A program made the translations under genes and the position numbers. Shown piece after piece: positions 61,380 to 64,000 of a DNA stretch of 64,000 bases. Position 1 is the stretch's first letter. Every line of letters starts with the position of its first letter. The notes below the pieces were generated by a model. The model saw nothing but the letters and a program-made list of their open reading frames with translations. It had not been told where the DNA came from and ran no database searches. The stretch lies in assembly GCA_021496505.1 (NCBI GenBank), contig CP053031.1, forward strand, positions 1,666,001 to 1,730,000, in the 5' to 3' direction. The stretch comes from Thermoleophilia bacterium SCSIO 60948 (GTDB lineage Bacteria > Actinomycetota > Thermoleophilia > Solirubrobacterales > 70-9).

Positions 61380-61814
61380 TCAGCCGTTCAGCGAGGCGTC
61401 GACGGTGATGTCGACGTTTCCGCGCAGCGCGTTCGAGACCGGGCAGGACTGCTCGGCCTCGTCGGCGAGACGACGGAACTCCGAGTCGTCGAGGCCCGGT
61501 ACGTCACCGCGTACCTTGAGCGCGACCGACGTGATCTTGATCTCCTTCGCGTCGAACGAGCAGGTCGCCTCGACGTCGAGCTGGTCGGCCGGGTTGCCCG
61601 CCTGAGCAAGGGCGTTCGAGAACGCCATCGCGTAACAACCGGCGTGCGCGGCCGCGATCAGCTCCTCGGGGCTGGAATGCCCCTCGGGCTCGCCGGCGCG
61701 GCGCGCGAAGGTGAGGTCGAGTGGGCCGAAGGCGCCTGTGCCGGAGGTGAGGGTGCCCTCGCCGGACTGGAGGTCGCCCTTCCATGTGATTGATGCGGTG
61801 CGGTCAATAGCCAT
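61380..61814 (-). CDS. OsmC/Ohr-family peroxiredoxin
   Basis: 144 residues. The two redox cysteines are in AAAHAGCYAMAFSNAL and EQSCPVSNAL, and PEELIAAAH is the family motif before the first. OsmC proteins reduce organic hydroperoxides. The start is the ATG opening MAIDRTASITWKGDL. It lies between the membrane protein (convergent) and the CYTH-CHAD gene. Confidence 0.92.
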   Translation of the reverse strand: MAIDRTASITWKGDLQSGEGTLTSGTGAFGPLDLTFARRAGEPEGHSSPEELIAAAHAGCYAMAFSNALAQAGNPADQLDVEATCSFDAKEIKITSVALKVRGDVPGLDDSEFRRLADEAEQSCPVSNALRGNVDITVDASLNG

Positions 61815-61844
61815 ATGACCCGGTCTACCCGCATTGCGCGCAAC

Positions 61845-63281
61845 CTATCTCGCCCATCCGTCGGGCTCCTGCTCCTCCTCTGCACCCCAGGCGCCCCAGT
61901 AGGAGCGCAGGCGTGCCACGAAGTCACGCGTGCGCTCGGCGTAGACCCGATCGGCGATCGGGAACGCCGCCGTCAAGAGCCGCTCCTGGCGTCGACGGGC
62001 GAGCTCGATCAGCTTCGTCCGGTCACCGTCGGGCTCCGGCATTCGCGCCTCGATCTCCTCGATCAACACCGAGAGGTCGTGGTGGTCGCCGAGCAGGTCC
62101 GAGAGCTCGTCGAGCTCGTCGACGGTCGCCGCGAGAACCCCCTCCCATGCGTCGCGGAGCAGGCGCAGGTGGTACCAGAGGTCCTTGACGCGCTTTCGCC
62201 ACTCGTGGACGGCCTCGTCGTTCGACGGGTCGTGCTGGACCTCGGCGTAGCGGGCGCGGCCGCGGCCGTAGCTGCGCGCGAGTCCCTTCGAGACGGCCTT
62301 CCAGCCCTCGGGCAGCTCCCAGCCCGAGATCTCGAGCCGACCGCGCTCGATCGCCTCGCGCGCCTCGTCGACCCGCTCGGCGAGGTGGGCATCGCCGGAA
62401 TGCCGCGCACGCTCGGCCTCGAGACTCTCTCGGAGCCGGGCGACCGAGTCCGGCGACAGCGAACCTGCGTCCTCCTCGGCGACGATCAGGTCGAGGGTCG
62501 CGATCTTGACCTCGGCATCGCGAGCCCCCGCGAGCTGGCGCGCGGCGTCGCGAAGCCGGGAGTTCTGCTCGCGATAGCGCTCCTTCCCGAGCCCGTCGCG
62601 GACGAGTCGCAGGACCGACCGCGCCTTCTTGAGGTCCTTGCGCGTCTCATGAACGGCTTTCGCCCGCCTGGCTTCGTCGCCGTTCGACCCGCGCGCCGCC
62701 CGCAGCTGTTCGAGCGCGTGCTCGGCCCGCCCGGCGGCGGCGCGGCGCGCGGCGGCATCGAGCGGCTCGTCGGAGCGGAATCGGTACTGGCGCGGGTCGG
62801 ACTCCGACATCTCCGTCGCGGAAGGTAGCCCGTCGACGGCCAGCGATGCGTTCGACCAGCCGGGCTCGCCCGTGACCTCGTGCCTGAGCCAGTCCGGCGG
62901 CTCGAAGGACGCGGCCTCGGCCTCGGATCCGAACTCGGCCTCCGCCGTGACGAGTCCGTCGAGATCGCCGGCGTAGACATCGACCTCGATCACCGGCTCG
63001 CGCCCGATCCGGTAGCGGCGCTTCTCGATCCTGCGCCCCTGCGTCAGCGCCCACAGGCTCTCGAAGCGCTCGCGGTCGATCTCGAGCTCCTCCTCGACCC
63101 GGCTCAGTCCGGCCTTGCTCTTGACGGTCATGAAGTAGGTCCCGCCGAGGTCGCGGACGCGAACCTCTGCCGCTCCCCCGGCCTCGGTCAGATACCCCTG
63201 GCGGACGTCGACGCCAGCGTCGGCTCGCGAAAGATCCGGGACGGCCTCCAAGACCCAGCGCCGCTCGATCTCCGATGCCAT
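61845..63281 (-). CDS. CYTH-CHAD domain protein
   Basis: 478 residues from the ATG before the CYTH ExExK motif (SEIERRWVL). The CYTH triphosphate tunnel domain covers residues 1-155; a CHAD domain with repeated helix-His-Arg/Lys patterns (VHETRKDLKKARSVLRLVRD and VHEWRKRVKDLWYHLRLL) covers about 195-470. These bind or hydrolyse polyphosphate. Both are usual partners in actinobacteria. Confidence 0.9.
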   Translation of the reverse strand: MASEIERRWVLEAVPDLSRADAGVDVRQGYLTEAGGAAEVRVRDLGGTYFMTVKSKAGLSRVEEELEIDRERFESLWALTQGRRIEKRRYRIGREPVIEVDVYAGDLDGLVTAEAEFGSEAEAASFEPPDWLRHEVTGEPGWSNASLAVDGLPSATEMSESDPRQYRFRSDEPLDAAARRAAAGRAEHALEQLRAARGSNGDEARRAKAVHETRKDLKKARSVLRLVRDGLGKERYREQNSRLRDAARQLAGARDAEVKIATLDLIVAEEDAGSLSPDSVARLRESLEAERARHSGDAHLAERVDEAREAIERGRLEISGWELPEGWKAVSKGLARSYGRGRARYAEVQHDPSNDEAVHEWRKRVKDLWYHLRLLRDAWEGVLAATVDELDELSDLLGDHHDLSVLIEEIEARMPEPDGDRTKLIELARRRQERLLTAAFPIADRVYAERTRDFVARLRSYWGAWGAEEEQEPDGWAR

Positions 63282-63382
63282 CGCCGCCCAGCCTACGGAG
63301 CACTCGCGCCGCTTTGAAGTCGTGGTGCGGGGTAGGGCAAGAGTGCGGTCGTCAGACCGCGGGGACACGACAGAGGAGAGAG

Positions 63383-64000
63383 ATGAACCTGGCCCTGAAC
63401 CTCAAGGAGTCGGCGGAGAAGCACGGCGATCGCGTCGCGATCAAGCTCGACGACACCGAGCTCAACTACGAGACGCTGGCCGGTGCCACGGCGAACGTCG
63501 CCGGACTGCTCGCCGAGAAGGGGGTCGAGGCCGGGGACCGGGTCGGGGTCATGCTGCCCAACGTCCCCTACTTCGCGGCGATCTATTACGGGATCCTGCG
63601 CCGCGGAGGCGTCGTCGTGCCGATGAATCCGCTGCTCAAGGGCCGGGAGGTCAAGTTCTACCTCGAGGACTCGGGCGCGAAGGTCCTGTTCGCCTGGCAC
63701 GGCTTCGAGGAGGCTGCCGTGGACGGCAGCGAGCAGGCCGGCGCGGAGTGCATCCTGGTCGAGCCCGGCGAGTTCGAGAAGATCGTCGGCGCCGCGGACC
63801 CGATCGACGAGTGGGCCGAGCGCGACGGCGACGACACCGCGGTGATCCTCTACACCTCCGGCACGACCGGCACGCCGAAGGGCGCCGAGCTGACCCACGA
63901 CAACCTCGCCACGAACGCGATCAAGGGCTCGCGCGAGCTGATCGGGATCACCGAGGAGGATCGGGTCCTCGGCGCGCTGCCGCTGTTTCACTCCTTCGGC
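63383..64000 (+). CDS. AMP-binding acyl-CoA synthetase (3' end outside window)
   Basis: First 206 codons of a gene that runs off the right edge; ATG behind AGAGGAGAG. The AMP-binding P-loop VILYTSGTTGTPKGAELTH is near residues 154-172, and LPLFHSFG ends the visible part, both typical of long-chain fatty acyl-CoA ligases. MNLALNLKESAEKHGDRVAI and MNPLLKGREVKFYLEDSGAK fit. It would activate fatty acids for oxidation or lipid storage, in line with the WS/DGAT and acyl-CoA dehydrogenase genes. Confidence 0.9.
   Translation, partial: MNLALNLKESAEKHGDRVAIKLDDTELNYETLAGATANVAGLLAEKGVEAGDRVGVMLPNVPYFAAIYYGILRRGGVVVPMNPLLKGREVKFYLEDSGAKVLFAWHGFEEAAVDGSEQAGAECILVEPGEFEKIVGAADPIDEWAERDGDDTAVILYTSGTTGTPKGAELTHDNLATNAIKGSRELIGITEEDRVLGALPLFHSFG

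Overview
The window is very GC-rich, rich in GTG starts and tightly packed. It reads as the chromosome of an actinobacterium of the class Thermoleophilia (Solirubrobacterales or a close relative). This is inferred from the mix of actinobacterial families (WS/DGAT acyltransferase, DUF3159, DUF5996, CYTH-CHAD, CHC2 primase beside dgt, MutM/Nei glycosylases) with a type IV pilus cluster and decapeptide-repeat surface proteins typical of that group. No name can be assigned from sequence alone. No insertion sequence, prophage or CRISPR array was seen.

Layout. 1-7.3 kb: a truncated molybdopterin oxidoreductase, diverging from a tartrate/D-malate dehydrogenase and a dicarboxylate (DASS) transporter, then a metallo-beta-lactamase-fold hydrolase, small membrane proteins and a WS/DGAT. 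7.4-16.7 kb: accessory genes, including a CAU tRNA, a HipA-like kinase/DUF3037 pair, a SnoaL-APH fusion, a P450, a thioredoxin-like lipoprotein, an SDR, a glycosyltransferase, an HNH nuclease behind a perfect Gram-positive LexA box, and a tRNA-Asn with a long variable arm. 16.7-29.6 kb: DNA replication and repair (dnaG, dgt, recO, mutM, xerD, recN, nei) with pyrG, a Nudix hydrolase and an M20 peptidase. 29.7-36.0 kb: nusB, an xseB-like gene, ispA-type prenyltransferase, dxs, tlyA, nadK, and separately efp. 36-38.8 kb: methyltransferase, PAP2 phosphatase, amphi-Trp protein, lipid kinase.

38.8-44.2 kb is one minus-strand run: TetR, acyl-CoA dehydrogenase, a hexad-repeat protein with eight evenly spaced cysteines, LutA, and a LutB-LutC fusion. 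It suggests acyl-CoA and lactate oxidation under one repressor. 44.2-46.3 kb holds an M42 peptidase and an AbiEi-DUF559 protein. 46.4-50.6 kb is a shikimate operon (aroC, fused aroK-aroB, aroQ) ending in an Xaa-Pro peptidase.

50.7-60.7 kb is a type IVa pilus operon on the minus strand: pilA, pilD, pilM, pilN, pilO, a PilP-position protein, three pilin-like proteins (PilX-, PilW- and PilV-like) and a repeat surface protein. No secretin or motor ATPase lies in the window. The pilA leader carries the clearest regulatory discovery: a sigma-28-like promoter, a GEMM-I (cyclic dinucleotide) riboswitch and a Shine-Dalgarno hairpin in succession. The window ends with an OsmC protein, a CYTH-CHAD protein and a truncated acyl-CoA synthetase.
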